Assembly: GCF_016587435.1 (NCBI RefSeq)
Contig: NZ_BNJJ01000025.1
Span: forward strand, 1 to 64,000
DNA length: 64,000 bases
From: Dictyobacter formicarum
Lineage (GTDB): Bacteria > Chloroflexota > Ktedonobacteria > Ktedonobacterales > Ktedonobacteraceae
Direction of reading: 5' to 3'
The notes under the pieces are model-generated. The model was not told where the DNA came from and made no database searches. It saw nothing but the letters and a program-made list of their open reading frames with translations. Both the position numbers and the translations under genes were made by a program. Positions 63,320 through 64,000 of the stretch are shown here, piece after piece; the stretch's first letter is position 1; each line of letters begins with the position of its first letter.

Positions 63320-63421
63320 GTGGTGCCGTTTTCCTCCCTCCACCAGAATCAAGCACACCACCACAAAGCGCTGATGCACATCTATCCCTGCACACCGTTC
63401 ATACATCACTTCCAGGCTCAT
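63320..63421 (-). pseudogene. IS110-family transposase, 5' part
   Basis: ATG 63421 (AAGGAG upstream): MSLEVMYERCAGIDVHQRFV and VVCLILVEGGKRHH, the first RuvC strand with Asp in AGIDVHQRFVVVC. It runs into the IS4 terminal repeat and then HTH stop. Joined to 61854 it restores the whole protein. Confidence 0.85.
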
Positions 63422-63690
63422 GGTTCTCGCTCCTTTCTTTTTTATCCCACCTATCTGCGGCACCATCCCAGGGGGTGTCTGTTCTTGTACAGTGTATTCT
63501 TCGTGCTCTTGCACTCGGCTCTCACCGATTGGGCAACATGGAGTGGTTCGTCCAGACACCTCAGTACAGTTTCAAAAACACGTTCGGACGCTGTATACTG
63601 TTGGTCGTCTTTTCTCTGGAACGCTGCCACCTTGATTCTACCCTTTTTCATACGGAGTGGTGCGCCTGCGGCGCATGACGTTTCAAAGCT
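63422..63690 (-). ncRNA. Candidate bridge RNA / left end of the IS110 element
   Basis: The 200-270 bp upstream of the IS110 start is where IS110-group elements encode their bridge RNA. It contains structured repeats and the outer part (63560-63690) is shared with the relic at 36686-36840, showing it is part of the element. Boundaries and loops not resolved. Confidence 0.4.
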
Positions 63691-64000
63691 GTGTATGAGC
63701 CCTTTTTTTAACTCATAAAAATTGGCTTTCCCCTCTTTTCATGGTTAAGAAATGCTCTCAGCTAAATTCAATGCAGGTCAATATAAATGTAGATTTAAAT
63801 ATGTGAAAAGTCCAACTATTCCGACAAACAACAGAAATGGTAAGGCATGGGTGTCCGTCATTTTTTGCATGCAAAAATGAAAAGTTATTGGGGACAAGCC
63901 CCAAATACACGGTGATATTCTATTTTGCCACTTTTTGTACGGGTGCCCATCATTGACCGGGATGGAATAAGTTGCTTCAATAAAGTGTTTTGTAGAGAGA
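63691..64000. other. Intergenic to window end, no gene seen
   Basis: About 310 bp, AT-rich. A small hairpin TTGGGG-ACAAG-CCCCAA at ~63888-63904 resembles IS605-type ends. No gene. Confidence 0.35.

Noticed and set aside
1..64000. CRISPR array or tRNA genes
   Set aside because: No regularly spaced repeats of 25-40 bp and no tRNA-like TpsiC (GGTTCGAATC) with matching acceptor stem were found by eye.

Overview
The window looks like accessory, insertion-sequence-rich chromosome of a Ktedonobacteria-type Chloroflexota (Ktedonobacter/Dictyobacter-like). This is inferred from gene content: large LuxR/MalT-type (LAL) regulators, DUF998 and DUF1772 membrane proteins, the paralogous SnoaL-like proteins, many orphan TnpB genes, and IS elements of at least seven families. 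No rRNA, tRNA or CRISPR array was seen.

Layout. 1-9 kb: 3' end of a LAL regulator, an FAD monooxygenase, a protein built only of Clp N-terminal repeats, an IS607-type tnpB with a decayed tnpA, two broken membrane-protein genes, and a complete TnpB-only element. 9-21 kb: the quietest stretch, with an alpha/beta hydrolase, an ECF sigma / membrane protein / ABC-2 permease / ABC ATPase operon, a secreted protein, a 100-bp miniature element, a receiver-only response regulator, a DtxR-like repressor, a methyltransferase, a MocR regulator divergent from a hydrolase, and two Ktedonobacteria-type hypothetical genes sharing a terminator. 21.5-29.5 kb: a cluster of DnaA-box-like sites, a 1685-residue STAND-type NTPase with a very long helical-repeat array, and a P-type cation ATPase. 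29.6-36.5 kb: a frameshifted monooxygenase, a second TnpB-only element with readable ends, a complete 1066-residue LAL regulator with an unusual N-terminal module, and two small genes.

36.5-56 kb is a scrapyard. IS6, IS110, IS3 and ISL3 fragments lie between metabolic and regulatory genes: epimerase, response regulator, an internally deleted MFS exporter divergent from a MocR regulator, AhpD-like protein, DUF1772/TetR with a perfect palindromic operator, quinone oxidoreductase, a dihydrolipoamide-dehydrogenase-like enzyme with two broken copies, two SnoaL-like paralogues on a duplicated ~630-bp segment, a TraR/DksA-like protein missing half its zinc ligands, a broken molybdopterin enzyme, an aquaporin and a Cys-rich four-helix protein. 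56.7-63.7 kb is nested mobile DNA: an IS3 element whose orfB is split by an ORF-less group II intron, a frameshifted IS1182-type element, and an IS110 transposase interrupted by an IS4-type element flanked by an apparent 21-bp duplication.

How genes may work together (inference): the sigma/ABC operon is a self-contained transport-and-regulation unit; the two MocR genes and the TetR gene each sit beside the gene they probably control; the redox and oxygenase genes (monooxygenases, quinone oxidoreductase, disulfide reductase, AhpD-like) suggest a stress or secondary-metabolite detoxification repertoire. Strongest leads: the intron-split IS3, the STAND repeat protein beside DnaA-like sites, the Clp_N-only protein, and two TnpB elements with a shared predicted TAM and readable natural guides.
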